From VRUE01 sp963702575 (GTDB taxonomy: Bacteria > Actinomycetota > Thermoleophilia > Solirubrobacterales > 70-9), in assembly GCA_963702575.1 (NCBI GenBank), contig CAVPCU010000006.1, positions 496,001 through 560,000 on the forward strand: a stretch of 64,000 nucleotides of DNA, written 5' to 3'. Position 1 is the stretch's first letter; every line of letters begins with the position of its first letter. Shown here piece after piece: positions 16,013 to 26,615 of this stretch. A model generated the notes under the pieces. That model was not told the origin of the DNA, ran no database searches, and saw only the letters and a program-made list of their open reading frames with translations. The position numbers and the translations under genes are program-made.

Positions 16013-17507
16013 ATGCTCGCAACCGCGCGAACCTTCACCCTCGACGGCATCGCCGCCCGCCCGGTTCGGGTCGAGGTCGACGTCCACCGCGGCCTGCCCG
16101 CCTTCTCGTGTCGTCGGCCTGCCCGACGCTGCGGTGCGCGAGGCGCGCGAGCGGGTCCGCTCGTCCCTCGCCAACTGCGGCTTCGAGTTCCCGCTGCGGC
16201 GGATCGTCGCCAACTTGGCTCCGGCCAGCCTGCGCAAGGCGGGCCCGGGGCTCGACCTGCCGATCGCCGTCGCCCTGCTGACCGCCTCCGGCCAGCTCGA
16301 GTGGGAGGCGCTGCCGCGGCTGGCGATGGTCGGCGAGCTGGCGCTCGACGGCTCGCTGCGTCCCATCCCGGGAGTCCTGGCGATTGCCGAGGCAGCCCGC
16401 GAGCTGGGCGCCGAGGCGATCGTCGTGCCGGCCGAGAACGGGCCCGAGGCGGCGCTTGCGGGTGAGGTCGAGGTGCTGCCGCTCGAGAGCCTCTCCCAGG
16501 TCCCCTCGCTTGCGTCCGGCGAGTGGCGCCCGGAACGGCCCGAGGCGATGCCGCTGGCGCTGACCCCGCCGCCGGGAGCGCCCGACCTGGCCGACCTGCG
16601 CGGGCAGGCTCACCTGCGCTACGCGCTCGAGGTCGCCGCGGCTGGCGGTCACAGCCTGCTGATGGTCGGCCCGCCGGGGGCCGGCAAGTCGCTCGCCGCC
16701 AGCCGGCTGCCCTCGATCCTGCCGCCGCTCGCCCCCGAGGAGGCGCTCGAGGTGGCGCGGATCGCCAGCGCCTGCGGGCGCCTCGGCGCGCGGCCCGCCG
16801 GCCGCCCGTTCCGCGCTCCCCATCACACCGTCTCGCCCTCGGGTCTGGTCGGCGGCGGCAACCCGCCGGGGCCCGGCGAGGCGACCCTGGCTCATCGGGG
16901 CGTGCTCTTCCTCGACGAGCTCTGCGAGTTCCACCGCGACTCGTTGGAGGCGCTGCGGGCGCCGCTGGAGACCGGCTCGGTCTCGATCGCCCGCGCCGGC
17001 AGCACCCGCCGCCTGCCCTGCCGTTTCATGCTGGTGGCCGCCGCCAACCCCTGCCCGTGCGGTCGTGGCGAAGCCGATCCTGAGTGCGTCTGCGCTCCCC
17101 AGGACGTCCGTCGCTACCAGGGGCGGCTGAGCGGCGCCCTCGCCGACCGGATCGATCTGCTCGTTCCGATTGGCCAGCCGAGCGCCGCCGAGATCGCCGG
17201 CCCGCCCGGCGAGGGCTCGGCGGCGGTGCGCGAGCGGGTGGCGACGGCGCGCGAACGCCAGGAGGCGCGCCTCGGCCCGGGCCGCTGCAACGCCGAGATG
17301 ACGCCTGGCGAGGCGCGCGAGTGTGTGCTCGCCGACGACGCCGCGGCGCTGCTCGCCGAAGCCTACGCGCGGCGGCGCCTCAGCGGCCGCGCCCACGACC
17401 GCGTGCTCCGCCTGGCACGGACGATCGCCGACCTCGGCGGAGCCGAGACGATCGCCCGCGAGCAGATGGCGCAGGCGCTGCAGCTGAGGAGGCGCGACCA
17501 TGAGTGA
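16013..17507 (+). CDS. comM: ComM/YifB Mg-chelatase-like AAA+ protein, +1 shift in sequence
   Basis: ComM is a helicase of natural transformation and branch migration. The protein begins MLATARTFTLDGIAARPV in one frame, reaches LPAFS at 16108, and continues as VVGLPDAAVREARERVRSSL in the next frame; one extra T at about 16109 separates the two. Removing it gives 497 residues, the family length. The rest is intact: Walker A GPPGAGKSLAASRLPSILPP near 219, HHTVSPSGLVGGG, LFLDELCEF (Walker B) and the NPCPCGRGE zinc loop. It overlaps dprA by eight bases. Either a sequence error, a pseudogene, or a programmed shift; see findings. Confidence 0.88.
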
Positions 17508-18618
17508 GCCCCGCGCCTGTGCCGAGTGCCTGCGCCGCGCCCGCCTGCTCGCCCATCTCGCCCCCTACATCGAGAAGCTCGCGACCGGCGCACCGGGCTC
17601 GCGCTCGCCGGAGCTGCTGCGGCTCTCCAACGAGGACCTCGCCGCAGCGGCGGCGCCGAAGGTGGCGGCGCAGGTCCTGGCCCAGGTCGAGGCGGCGCCC
17701 GGGGAGCGGCTGCAGGCGGAGCTGGCGGCGGCGCAGTGCTGGGGCTGTTGCCGGCACGATCCCCTCTACCCACCCGCCCTGCGCGACGCCGCCGACGCCC
17801 CGTGGGCGCTGATCGGCAGGGGCGACCCGGACCTGCTCGGGGGGCTGGAGCCGAGCGGGGTCGTGACCGTGGTCGGCGCGCGGCGCGCCAGCTCCTACGG
17901 CCGCGAGGTCGCCCGCGAGCTGGGGCGCGAGCTGGCGGCCGCCGGCCTGGTCGTGGTCAGCGGCCTGGCCTTCGGCATCGACGCCTGCGCCCACCGCGGC
18001 GCGCTCGAAGCCGGCCTGACTGTCGCCGTGCTCGGCTGCGGCGCCGACGTCGCCTACCCGGCGGCGCACCGCTCGCTCTGGCGGCAGATCGCCGAGCGGG
18101 GCCTGGTCCTCTCCGAGCTGCCGCCGGGTTCGGGCGCCTGGCGCTGGACGTTCCCCGCCCGCAACCGGATCATGGCGGCGCTCGGCGGGATGACCGTCGT
18201 GGTCGAGGCGGCGGAGCGCTCCGGCTCGCTGATCACCGCCGACCTGGCGGCCGACCTCGGCCGCGACCTGGGCGCCGTCCCGGGCCCGGTCGGCTCGCGC
18301 CTCTCCGCCGGGCCGCACAACCTGCTCGCGGGCGGCGCCTGCCTGGTGCGCGACGCCCAGGACGTGCTCGACGCGATGCTGGGGGCGGGCGCCCAGCGGC
18401 TCGAGCGGACCGGGCCGCGGCTGGGGCCGACCGCCCGAGCGGTGCTCGAGGCGCTCGAGCTGGGCGCCGAGGCCAGCGACGCGATCGCCGCCGAGCTGGG
18501 CCTCTCCGGCGCCGAGACCGCGGCCGCCCTCGCCGACCTCGAGGCCGCTGGCTACCTCACTTGCTCCCTGGTCGGCGTCTACGCCCGCACGACGCTGAAG
18601 CCCCCGAGGGACATCTAG
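17500..18618 (+). CDS. dprA: DNA-processing protein DprA
   Basis: Loads RecA on incoming single-stranded DNA during transformation. 372 residues. Rossmann-like DprA core: VVTVVGARRASSYGREVARE, VVSGLAFGIDACAHRGAL, TVAVLGCGADVAYPAAH, SELPPGSGAWRWTFPARNRI and VVVEAAERSGSLITA. The N-terminal 90 residues are a helical domain and the C-terminal 60 a winged-helix (DML1-like). Overlaps comM, so the pair is translated together. Confidence 0.95.
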   Translation: MSEPRACAECLRRARLLAHLAPYIEKLATGAPGSRSPELLRLSNEDLAAAAAPKVAAQVLAQVEAAPGERLQAELAAAQCWGCCRHDPLYPPALRDAADAPWALIGRGDPDLLGGLEPSGVVTVVGARRASSYGREVARELGRELAAAGLVVVSGLAFGIDACAHRGALEAGLTVAVLGCGADVAYPAAHRSLWRQIAERGLVLSELPPGSGAWRWTFPARNRIMAALGGMTVVVEAAERSGSLITADLAADLGRDLGAVPGPVGSRLSAGPHNLLAGGACLVRDAQDVLDAMLGAGAQRLERTGPRLGPTARAVLEALELGAEASDAIAAELGLSGAETAAALADLEAAGYLTCSLVGVYARTTLKPPRDI

Positions 18619-18622
18619 GCTG

Positions 18623-19434
<812 letters not shown>

Positions 19435-19438
<4 letters not shown>

Positions 19439-21129
19439 GCACGAACGGCTCCACCGCGACCAGGCTTCCCCGCCCGCGCTCGAGCGTCGTCTTCGACGGC
19501 CCCGACCGCGCCCACGCCCGCGCCTACATGAAGGGGATCGGGTTCGACGACGAGGCGCTCAGCCGGCCGACGATCGGGATCGCCAACACCTGGATCGAGG
19601 CGATGCCCTGCAACTTCCACCTCCGCGGCCTGGCCGAGCACGTCAAGGAGGGCGTGCGTGCCGCCGGCGGCACGCCGATGGAGTTCAACACGATCGCGAT
19701 CTCCGACGGGGTGACGATGGGCACCCAGGGGATGAAGGCCTCGCTGGTCAGCCGCGAGGTGATCGCCGACTCGATCGAGCTGACCGCGCGCGGGTACCAG
19801 TTCGACGCGATCGTCGCCCTCTCGGCCTGCGACAAGACGATCCCGGGCTGCGTGATGGCGCTGACCCGGCTCGACGTGCCCTCGCTGATGCTCTACGGCG
19901 GCTCGATCGCGCCGGGCCGCTGGCACGGCCGCGACGTGACCATCCTCGACGTCTTCGAGGCGATCGGCGCCCACGCCGCCGGCAACATGAGCGACGAGGA
20001 ACTGCACGAGCTCGAGGGCGTCGCCAGCCCCGGCGCCGGGGCCTGCGGCGGCCAGTTCACCGCCAACACGATGGCCTGCGCCTTCGAGGCGCTGGGGATC
20101 AGCCCGGGCGGCTCGGCGATGGTGCCCGCCGAAGACGACGACAAGGCCACGGTCGCCGAGAAGATCGGCGAGCTGGTGATGCAGGTGCTGGTCGACGACC
20201 TGCGGCCGAGCCGGGTGATCACGCGCGAGTCGCTGGAGAACGCGATCGCCTGCGCCTGCGCCTCGGGCGGCTCGACCAACGTCGTCCTCCACCTGCTCGC
20301 GGTCGCCCACGAGGCCGGGATCGAGCTCGGCATCGACGACTTCGAGCGGATCTCGCGGGCGACGCCGCTGCTCGCCGACCTCAAACCGGGCGGGCGCTTC
20401 GTCGCCACCGACCTCTACCGCGCCGGCGGCGTGCCGCTGATTCTCAAGCGGCTCGACGAAGCGGGGATCCTGCACGGCGAGCAGATCACCGTCAGCGGCC
20501 GCACGATCGGCGAAGAGGCCGCGGCGGCGAGCGAGGCCGCCGGCCAGGAGGTGGTCCGTCCGCTCTCGGATCCGCTCAAGCCCGAAGGCGGGCTGGCGAT
20601 CCTGCGCGGCAACCTCGCCCCCGAGGGCGCGGTGGTCAAGCTCGCCGGCACCGAGCGCACCATGCAGTCCGGGCCCGCCCGCGTCTTCGAGTCCGAAGAG
20701 GAATGCTTCCGCGCGGTCAAGGACCAGCAGATCCGCCCGGGCGACATCGTCGTGATCCGCAACGAGGGCCCCGCCGGCGGGCCGGGCATGCGCGAGATGC
20801 TGCAGGTGACCGCGGCGATCGTCGGCGAGGGCCTCGGCGAGGACGTCGCCCTGCTCACCGACGGGCGCTTCTCCGGCGCGACCCGCGGCCTGATGGCCGG
20901 TCACGTCGCCCCCGAGGCGGTCAAGGGCGGCCCGATCGCCGCCGTGCGCGAGGGCGATGAGATCACCCTAGACGTCGCCGGCCGCCGCATCGACGTCGCC
21001 CTCTCCGAGGAGGAGATCGCCAAGCGGATCGCCGAATACGAGCCGCCGCCGCCCCTCTACACCCGTGGCGTGATGGGCAAGTACGCCGCGACGGTCTCAT
21101 CGGCCGAGCTCGGCGCGATCACCTCCTAA
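19435..21129 (+). CDS. ilvD: Dihydroxy-acid dehydratase
   Basis: Iron-sulfur enzyme of valine, leucine and isoleucine synthesis. 564 residues. The cluster ligands are all visible: IEAMPCNFH, SACDKTIPGC and PGAGACGGQFTANTMA. C-terminal ALLTDGRFSGATRGLMAGHV is typical. Its coupling to thiD (ATGA overlap) is unusual in function but plausible as an operon extension. Confidence 0.96.
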
Positions 21130-21131
21130 CG

Positions 21132-22052
21132 TCAGGCCAGGAACTCGTCCAGCAACTGGTTGAAGCGCGCCGGGCGCTCCATCTGCGGCACGTGGCCGGT
21201 GCGCTCGAACAGCTCCAGGCGCGAGTTGGGGATCAGGCGGTGGTACCCGATCGCCGCCTCGACCGGGACGATCCGGTCGTGCATCCCCCAGACCACCAGG
21301 GTCGGGATCTCGATCTCGGTCAGCCGGTGGCGGGTGTCGTAGCCGCCGATCGCGCGGATCGCGTCGGCGAAGCCGGGGCTACGGATGCCCGGCTCCATCT
21401 GCTCGGCGAGCAGCTCGGGGCGGATCCGGTTGGGGTAGCGGAAGACATTGCCGAAGGCGATCTGGCGCCCGCGCTCGCGGGTCAGCCACTTCGCTCGCTG
21501 CCTCCCCGCGAGAAACGGCACGACCGCTTCGAACAGCCGCACCTGCGCTTCGATTCGCCGCCCCTCTGCCTCGGCGAAGCTGATCCCAGCGGCGGAGACG
21601 AGGACGAGTCGGTCGAAGCGCGCGGGCTGCTCGACCACGGCCTCGGTCGAGACGAAGCCGCCCATCGAGTTGCCGACCAGCCCGGCCACCCGGTCGATTC
21701 CGAGCTTCTCGCAGAAGTCGTGGATCAGCTGTCCGTAGGCCGGCATCTCGATCGGCCAGGAGGGCATCGGGCTCTCGCCGAAGCCGGGCAGGTCGAGCGC
21801 GATGGCGCGGTGGGTGCGGCCGAAGTGGGGGAGGTTCTCGAGCCAGTTCTGCCAGCAGCCGGCGAGGCCGTGGACGAAGAGGATCGGCTCGCCCTCGCCG
21901 ATCTCGGCGTAGTTGACCGTGGCGCCGGGCAGTTCGACCCGGTGCAGGTGCCGGCGCCAATCGATCTTCAGCCACTCCGGGTCGGCGTTGCCGTAGTCGC
22001 TGGCGGGGAAGTTGACCGACCCGCTCATCACCGATTCGGCCGGCTCAGGCAT
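21132..22052 (-). CDS. Alpha/beta-hydrolase
   Basis: 306 residues. Oxyanion-hole HG at residue 61 (LFVHGLAGCWQNW), nucleophile Ser129 in VGNSMGG, acid in VVWGMHDRIVP and His in RTGHVPQMERP: a complete triad. Most like epoxide-hydrolase or lipase/esterase-type members; no substrate can be named. Overlaps the start of this strand's upstream gene (22045) by eight bases, so the two form a small operon. Confidence 0.88.
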   Translation of the reverse strand: MPEPAESVMSGSVNFPASDYGNADPEWLKIDWRRHLHRVELPGATVNYAEIGEGEPILFVHGLAGCWQNWLENLPHFGRTHRAIALDLPGFGESPMPSWPIEMPAYGQLIHDFCEKLGIDRVAGLVGNSMGGFVSTEAVVEQPARFDRLVLVSAAGISFAEAEGRRIEAQVRLFEAVVPFLAGRQRAKWLTRERGRQIAFGNVFRYPNRIRPELLAEQMEPGIRSPGFADAIRAIGGYDTRHRLTEIEIPTLVVWGMHDRIVPVEAAIGYHRLIPNSRLELFERTGHVPQMERPARFNQLLDEFLA

Positions 22053-22776
22053 AGCCCATCCTTTCCAGAATCGGGATCTCGCGGATCTGCGGCGGCTGCA
22101 GGTGGTCCCAGAGGATGCCGCGCGGGCGCTCGTAGGTGCGCTCGACCTCGATCACGGCGCGCGGCGTCGCGATCAGGTCGACCGGGAGGTCGTGGGAGAT
22201 CACCGGTAGGTGGCGGCGGACGATCTGGATCGGGTGGACCGTGGTGGCGACGGTCGTGTGGTCGTCGATCTTGCCGGCGTCGATCAGGATCCCGTACTCG
22301 ATGTCGTTGTAGCCGCCGCCCTTGCCGATTCGGGCGCCGCTGAGGTTGACCGCGACCGAGCCGCAGAGGACGAAGTCGATCTCCGGCAGCTCGTCGAGGG
22401 CGACGACCTTGCCGTGCTTGAGCGCCCCCTTGATCGTCGCCGCCTCCTTCATCGCCGCTTTCGAGAGGCGCTTCGGCTCGAGCACGCGGAAGGGGTGGGG
22501 GTCGCGCAGCCGCGGCACCGCCATGATCAGCGTCTTGCCCTGTTCCAGCGCCATCCGCCGGGCGTGGGTCTGGGGGGAGTCGGGGTTGGCCTTGATCGCC
22601 CGCGCCCGCTTCCAGAGGCGGTGGCCGGCGAGCTTCTCGGCGGCGAGCTTGGCCCCGGCGAAGTTCGGGATCCGGCCCTCGGCGCCGGGGAAGCGCGAGA
22701 CGCCCTCGCGATCCATCGCTTTCCAGACCTCTTTGCGGATCGAGTCCTTGGTCGCCACGAGCGGAACGATATCCAC
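22045..22776 (-). CDS. 5-formyltetrahydrofolate cyclo-ligase family protein
   Basis: 243 residues. The family's glycine-rich ATP/folate motif is KGGGYNDIEYGIL near residue 165; most bacterial enzymes have GxGxGYYD, so this is the divergent MTHFS-like branch. It also keeps FPGAEGRIPNF and the basic K-R-A region early on. The GTG at 22776 directly abuts the 57-bp palindromic element at 22777-22833; a GTG at 22758 is an alternative start. Role in folate recycling is inferred from family. Confidence 0.8.
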   Translation of the reverse strand: MDIVPLVATKDSIRKEVWKAMDREGVSRFPGAEGRIPNFAGAKLAAEKLAGHRLWKRARAIKANPDSPQTHARRMALEQGKTLIMAVPRLRDPHPFRVLEPKRLSKAAMKEAATIKGALKHGKVVALDELPEIDFVLCGSVAVNLSGARIGKGGGYNDIEYGILIDAGKIDDHTTVATTVHPIQIVRRHLPVISHDLPVDLIATPRAVIEVERTYERPRGILWDHLQPPQIREIPILERMGYA

Positions 22777-22833
22777 CCCGCCGACGGGCCTAAAACAGGT
22801 CGAAAAACAGCCGGAATGGGCCCGTCGGCGGGG
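22777..22833. repeat. 57-bp palindromic repeat element, intergenic copy
   Basis: Outer arms CCCGCCGACGGGCC and GGCCCGTCGGCGGGG are inverted complements that enclose an A-rich centre (CTAAAACAGG...AAAAACAGCC). It lies between the divergent genes at 22776 and 22866. A second copy at 58418-58474, inside pheT, matches at 54 of 57 positions. See findings. Confidence 0.9.
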
Positions 22834-22865
22834 AGCGACCGGGGCGCCTGCCTAAACTGCCCGCA

Positions 22866-23906
22866 ATGGGGCGTAGGGCTTGGATCGCTTTGCTCGCCGG
22901 CATCGTCCTGCTCGTCCTCGTCGTGGGGGTCGGCTATGCCTACGACAACGCGCAGAAGGACAAGATCGCCGACGGGGTGACGATTGGCGGCGTCGACGTC
23001 GGCGGCATGGACGAAGCCGAAGCGAAGCAGGCCGTGGAGCGGCAGTTGCTGGCGCCGCTGCGTCACTCGATCCGGGTCGGCTACGCCGGCAACGCGTGGG
23101 ACCTGCCCGGCGCGACCCTGCACGTCCACGCCAACCTCGACCGGGCGACCGAAGAAGCGCTGGCGGAGAGCCGCGAAGGCGGCTTTCCCGGTCGGCTCGT
23201 CCGCTACGTCACCGGCGGCAGCCTCGAAAAGCAGGTCCCCGCCGACGTCACCTACTCGCACGCGGCGGTCAACCGCTTCGTCCGCCGGGTCGCGGTGGCG
23301 GTCGACCGCGAAGCGCGCGACGCGACGGTCGAACCGACCCCCGACTCGCTCAGCGTGGTCAAGGCGAAGGACGGGCGCAAGCTGCGCGACGTCCTGCTGG
23401 CCAGGCAGCTGAACGCCGCCGTGCTCAACGCCGACGCCAACCACGCGATCTCCGCCCGCACCCACGCGACCAAGCCGAAGGTGACGACGGGCGAAGTCGC
23501 CGCCGCCTATCCGAGCTACCTGACGCTCGACCGCGGCACCTTCACCCTGCGCCTCTGGAAGCACCTGAAGCTGGCGAAGTCCTACACGGTTGCGGTCGGC
23601 CAGGAAGGCCTCGAAACGCCCGAAGGCCTCTACCACATCCAGGAAAAGCAGGAAAATCCGTCCTGGCACGTGCCCGACTCGGCCTGGGCCGGCAGCCTCG
23701 CCGGGCAGGTGATCCCGCCCGGGCCCGAAGACCCGATCAAGGCGCGCTGGATGGGGATCTTCGAAGGCGCCGGCATCCACGGCACCGACGAGACCTGGTC
23801 GCTGGGGAGCGCCGCCTCGCACGGCTGCGTGCGGATGTCGATACCCGACGTGATCGAACTGTATCCCCAGGTGGAAGTGGGGACCCCGATCTACATAGGG
23901 GACTAG
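22866..23906 (+). CDS. Membrane-anchored L,D-transpeptidase (YkuD domain)
   Basis: 346 residues. N-terminal membrane anchor (WIALLAGIVLLVLVVGVGYA) followed by a putative peptidoglycan-binding region (YADG-like 'IADGVTIGGVDVGGMDEAEA', as in VanW/PG_binding_4 proteins). The YkuD catalytic motif is HGTDETWSLG...SHGCVRM with the cysteine near residue 320. It would form 3-3 cross-links in the cell wall outside the membrane. Monocistronic; divergent from the folate gene. Confidence 0.9.
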   Translation: MGRRAWIALLAGIVLLVLVVGVGYAYDNAQKDKIADGVTIGGVDVGGMDEAEAKQAVERQLLAPLRHSIRVGYAGNAWDLPGATLHVHANLDRATEEALAESREGGFPGRLVRYVTGGSLEKQVPADVTYSHAAVNRFVRRVAVAVDREARDATVEPTPDSLSVVKAKDGRKLRDVLLARQLNAAVLNADANHAISARTHATKPKVTTGEVAAAYPSYLTLDRGTFTLRLWKHLKLAKSYTVAVGQEGLETPEGLYHIQEKQENPSWHVPDSAWAGSLAGQVIPPGPEDPIKARWMGIFEGAGIHGTDETWSLGSAASHGCVRMSIPDVIELYPQVEVGTPIYIGD

Positions 23907-23942
23907 CGCAGGCGCAGACGCCCGCGCGGCGAACAGTCCGGC

Positions 23943-24824
23943 ATGGACTGGGGCGAGGCATTGGCGGAGTTCGACCGCGACCTTCGGCGACGGGGCCTCG
24001 CGGATAGGACGAGGCGCGCCTACGGCGTCGACCTCGGGCAGTTCGTCGAGTGGATCGGGGAGAGGGCGCCCGGCGACGTGCGCCACCGCGACGTGCGCCG
24101 CTACGGCGCCGGGCTCTCCTCGGGCGGTGCGGCGCCGGCCACCGTGGCGCGAAAGCTCGCCGCCGTCCGCGGCCTCTTCGACTTCCTCGTGCGAACCGAG
24201 CGGGTGGGACAGAACCCGGCCGACCTGGTCTCCAGCCCAAAGCGTGCGCAGAAGCTGCCGCGGGTGCTGAGCGGGGAGCAGGTGCGGACCCTGCTCGAGC
24301 GGATCCCTGCCCGCACGGCGCTCGAGCTGCGCGACCGGGCGCTGCTCGAGCTGGCCTACTCCTGCGGGCTGCGCTGCGAGGAGATCGTCAACCTCGACGT
24401 CGCCGCGCTCGACTTCGACACCGAGCAGCTGCGCGTCCTCGGCAAGGGCTCGAAGGAACGTCTGGTGCCGGTCGGGGAGCCCGCGCAGCGGGCGCTGCGC
24501 CGCTACCTCGAGCGCGGCCGCCACCCGCTCGTCGCCGACCCGCGCGAGGCCGCCCTCTTCCTCTCCAAGAGCGGTCGCCGCCTCTCCAACTCCGACGTCA
24601 CCCGCCGCCTCGCCCTCTGGGTGCGCGAGGCCGCGCTCGCCGCCGGCGTCTCGCCGCACTCGCTGCGCCACAGCTTCGCCACCCACCTGCTCGAAGGCGG
24701 CGCCGACCTGCGCACGATCCAGGAGCTGCTCGGCCACGCCTCGATTTCGACCACCCAGGTCTACACTCGGGTGGATGCAGCTCGGCTGCGCGACGCGTAC
24801 GCATCCACCCATCCGCGCGCCTGA
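23943..24824 (+). CDS. Tyrosine recombinase XerC/XerD
   Basis: 293 residues, normal for Xer. N-terminal SAM-like core-binding domain (about 1-90), then the catalytic domain with Arg in CGLRCEEIVNL, Lys in GKGSKERLVP, HSLRHSFATHLL, LGHASISTTQVYTRV giving the R-K-H-R-H-Y set. Next to whiG-like sigma factor and dprA as in Streptomyces, which supports the housekeeping dimer-resolution role rather than a mobile-element integrase. C versus D cannot be decided. Confidence 0.92.
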   Translation: MDWGEALAEFDRDLRRRGLADRTRRAYGVDLGQFVEWIGERAPGDVRHRDVRRYGAGLSSGGAAPATVARKLAAVRGLFDFLVRTERVGQNPADLVSSPKRAQKLPRVLSGEQVRTLLERIPARTALELRDRALLELAYSCGLRCEEIVNLDVAALDFDTEQLRVLGKGSKERLVPVGEPAQRALRRYLERGRHPLVADPREAALFLSKSGRRLSNSDVTRRLALWVREAALAAGVSPHSLRHSFATHLLEGGADLRTIQELLGHASISTTQVYTRVDAARLRDAYASTHPRA

Positions 24825-24867
24825 GCCTCAAATTCCCGTCCAGCGACCGTAGAATCCGGGGAACTCC

Positions 24868-25641
24868 ATGGAAACCGGCGTTAAAGAGGTGGAGCTGCGC
24901 GATCTTTGGCGCCGCTACAAGGGGGAGGGGGACGCGACCGCGCGTGAGCGCCTCGTGGTCGCCTACTCGCCCCTGGTCAAGTTCGTCGCCGGCCGGCTCG
25001 GCGCCGGGCTGCCCTCCCACGTCGAGGACGCCGACCTGATCTCCTACGGTCTGATGGGGCTGATCGGGTCGATCGAGCGCTTCGAGCCCGAGCGCGGGAT
25101 CAAGTTCGAGACCTTCGCGATGACCCGCATTCGCGGCGCGATCATCGACGAGCTGCGCTCGCTCGACTGGGTGCCGCGCTCGGTCCGCTCCCGGGCGCGC
25201 GAGATCGAGGCCGCGCAGTCGAAACTCGAACACGAGCTGCAGCGCGCGCCGAACGACGCCGAGCTGGCCGCCAAGGTCGGGATCAGCGAGGACGAACTCG
25301 AGACCTCGCTGCTCGAGATCGCCAACTCCTCGGTCTACGCGCTCGACGAGCTGTGGACGATCTCCGACTCCTCCGGCGACCAGGTCTCGCTGCTCGACAC
25401 GATCTCCGACCCGCGCGCCGACGACCCCCAGGAATCGCTCGCCTCGAGCGAGATCAAAGACGCGCTGACCGAGGCGATCTCCTCGTTGCCCGAGCGCGAG
25501 CAGCTGGTCGTCGCCCTCTACTACTACGAGAACCTCACCCTGCGCGAGATCGGCGAGGTTCTCGGCGTGACCGAGTCGCGCGTCTCGCAGCTGCACACCA
25601 AGGCCGTGATGCGGTTGAAATCCGCTTTGCAGGAGGTCTGA
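24868..25641 (+). CDS. FliA/WhiG-family RNA polymerase sigma factor
   Basis: 257 residues. Region 2 (LVVAYSPLVKFVAGRLGAGL, VEDADLISYGLMGLIGSIER, GIKFETFAMTRIRGAIIDEL), region 3 with DWVPRSVRSRAREIE, and region 4 (SLPEREQLVVALYYYENLTL, REIGEVLGVTESRVSQLH). This is the sigma-28 type: WhiG in Streptomyces, FliA in motile bacteria. Synteny with dprA/xerC matches whiG. No flagellar gene or anti-sigma factor is visible. Confidence 0.93.
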   Translation: METGVKEVELRDLWRRYKGEGDATARERLVVAYSPLVKFVAGRLGAGLPSHVEDADLISYGLMGLIGSIERFEPERGIKFETFAMTRIRGAIIDELRSLDWVPRSVRSRAREIEAAQSKLEHELQRAPNDAELAAKVGISEDELETSLLEIANSSVYALDELWTISDSSGDQVSLLDTISDPRADDPQESLASSEIKDALTEAISSLPEREQLVVALYYYENLTLREIGEVLGVTESRVSQLHTKAVMRLKSALQEV

Positions 25642-25671
25642 GGCCGTCGTGGGCGCTGCTAGTTTGGCGGG

Positions 25672-26211
25672 GTGAGCCCCGACGAGAGCTGCGCGGTCTG
25701 CGCCCGCACCATCCTGGCCGGCGAGCGCACCCGCTCCTACATGAGCCCCAAGGACGGCCCCCGCCTGGTCTGCGAGCTCTGCCGCGGTCGCGCCGAGCGG
25801 CTCGGCTGGGTCGACCCGGCGGCGCCCGGGGCGAACGTCGGCCGGCGCCCGCCCGAGCCCGACGTCCCCGAGTCGCCGCTGGGGCGGCTGGAGCGCGCCG
25901 CGGCCCGCTTCAACGCGAGCGAGGTGGCGCGTACCGTCGCCGGCCTGATGCGCTCGCTGGGCTCCCCCTGGGTCTCGATCGGCTCGGCGGCGGGCTCGCC
26001 CAGTGAGGTGCGGGTGACCGTTGCCTGGGAGCTGACCTGGTACCAGTGGGGCGTCGACCTGGGCGACGAGCTGCGGCCGGTCTTCCAGATCGACCGGGGC
26101 ACCGAGCTCGACCAGCTCGACGGCGCCGCACGGCAGTGGAACGCCGCCGCCGGCGAGGACGGGCGGATCGCGCTGGGCGCGCGCGCGACCGACGGCGAGC
26201 CGGTCGGCTGA
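25672..26211 (+). CDS. Hypothetical protein with Cys-pair N-terminus
   Basis: 179 residues from GTG. Starts with CAVC (residues 7-10) and CELC (34-37), a probable zinc knuckle. The rest has no motif I recognise: an Arg/Pro-rich linker (about 45-65), then WVSIGSAAGSPSEVRVTVAW, which looks like beta strands. Follows the sigma factor by 30 bases and precedes an RNase H gene, but no shared function is evident. Confidence 0.6.
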   Translation: MSPDESCAVCARTILAGERTRSYMSPKDGPRLVCELCRGRAERLGWVDPAAPGANVGRRPPEPDVPESPLGRLERAAARFNASEVARTVAGLMRSLGSPWVSIGSAAGSPSEVRVTVAWELTWYQWGVDLGDELRPVFQIDRGTELDQLDGAARQWNAAAGEDGRIALGARATDGEPVG

Positions 26212-26216
26212 GGCGC

Positions 26217-26615
26217 ATGCGCAAGCTGACGGTCAATGTCGACGGCGGCGCCCGCGGCAACCCCGGGCCGGCGGCGGTCGGGGTCGTCGTCAGCGACGGC
26301 GACGGCGCCGTGCTGGAGGAGCGCGGCGAGCGGATCGGCGGCGCGACCAACAACGTCGCCGAGTACCGCGCGCTGCTGCTCGGCATCGAGCGGGCCGCCG
26401 CGTTGGGGGCGGGCGAGCTCGAGCTGGTCGGCGACTCGGAGCTGGTCGTGCGCCAGGTGAACGGCGAGTACAAGGTCAAGGACGCGACCCTGCGCGAGCT
26501 GCACGCCGAGGTCAAGCGCGCCCTGGCTGCCTTCGAGAGCTGGTCGATCCGCCATGTTCGGCGCGAGCAGAACGCCGAGGCCGACCGCCTCGTCAACGAG
26601 GCGCTCGATGGCTGA
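26217..26615 (+). CDS. Ribonuclease HI-like protein
   Basis: 132 residues. Catalytic acids are present: NVDGGARGNPGP (Asp10), NNVAEYRALL (Glu), VGDSELVVRQVNGEYKVK (Asp) and NAEADRLVNEAL (Asp). This is the short actinobacterial type-1 form lacking the basic handle. It would degrade the RNA strand of RNA-DNA hybrids. Overlaps the next gene by eight bases. Confidence 0.9.
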   Translation: MRKLTVNVDGGARGNPGPAAVGVVVSDGDGAVLEERGERIGGATNNVAEYRALLLGIERAAALGAGELELVGDSELVVRQVNGEYKVKDATLRELHAEVKRALAAFESWSIRHVRREQNAEADRLVNEALDG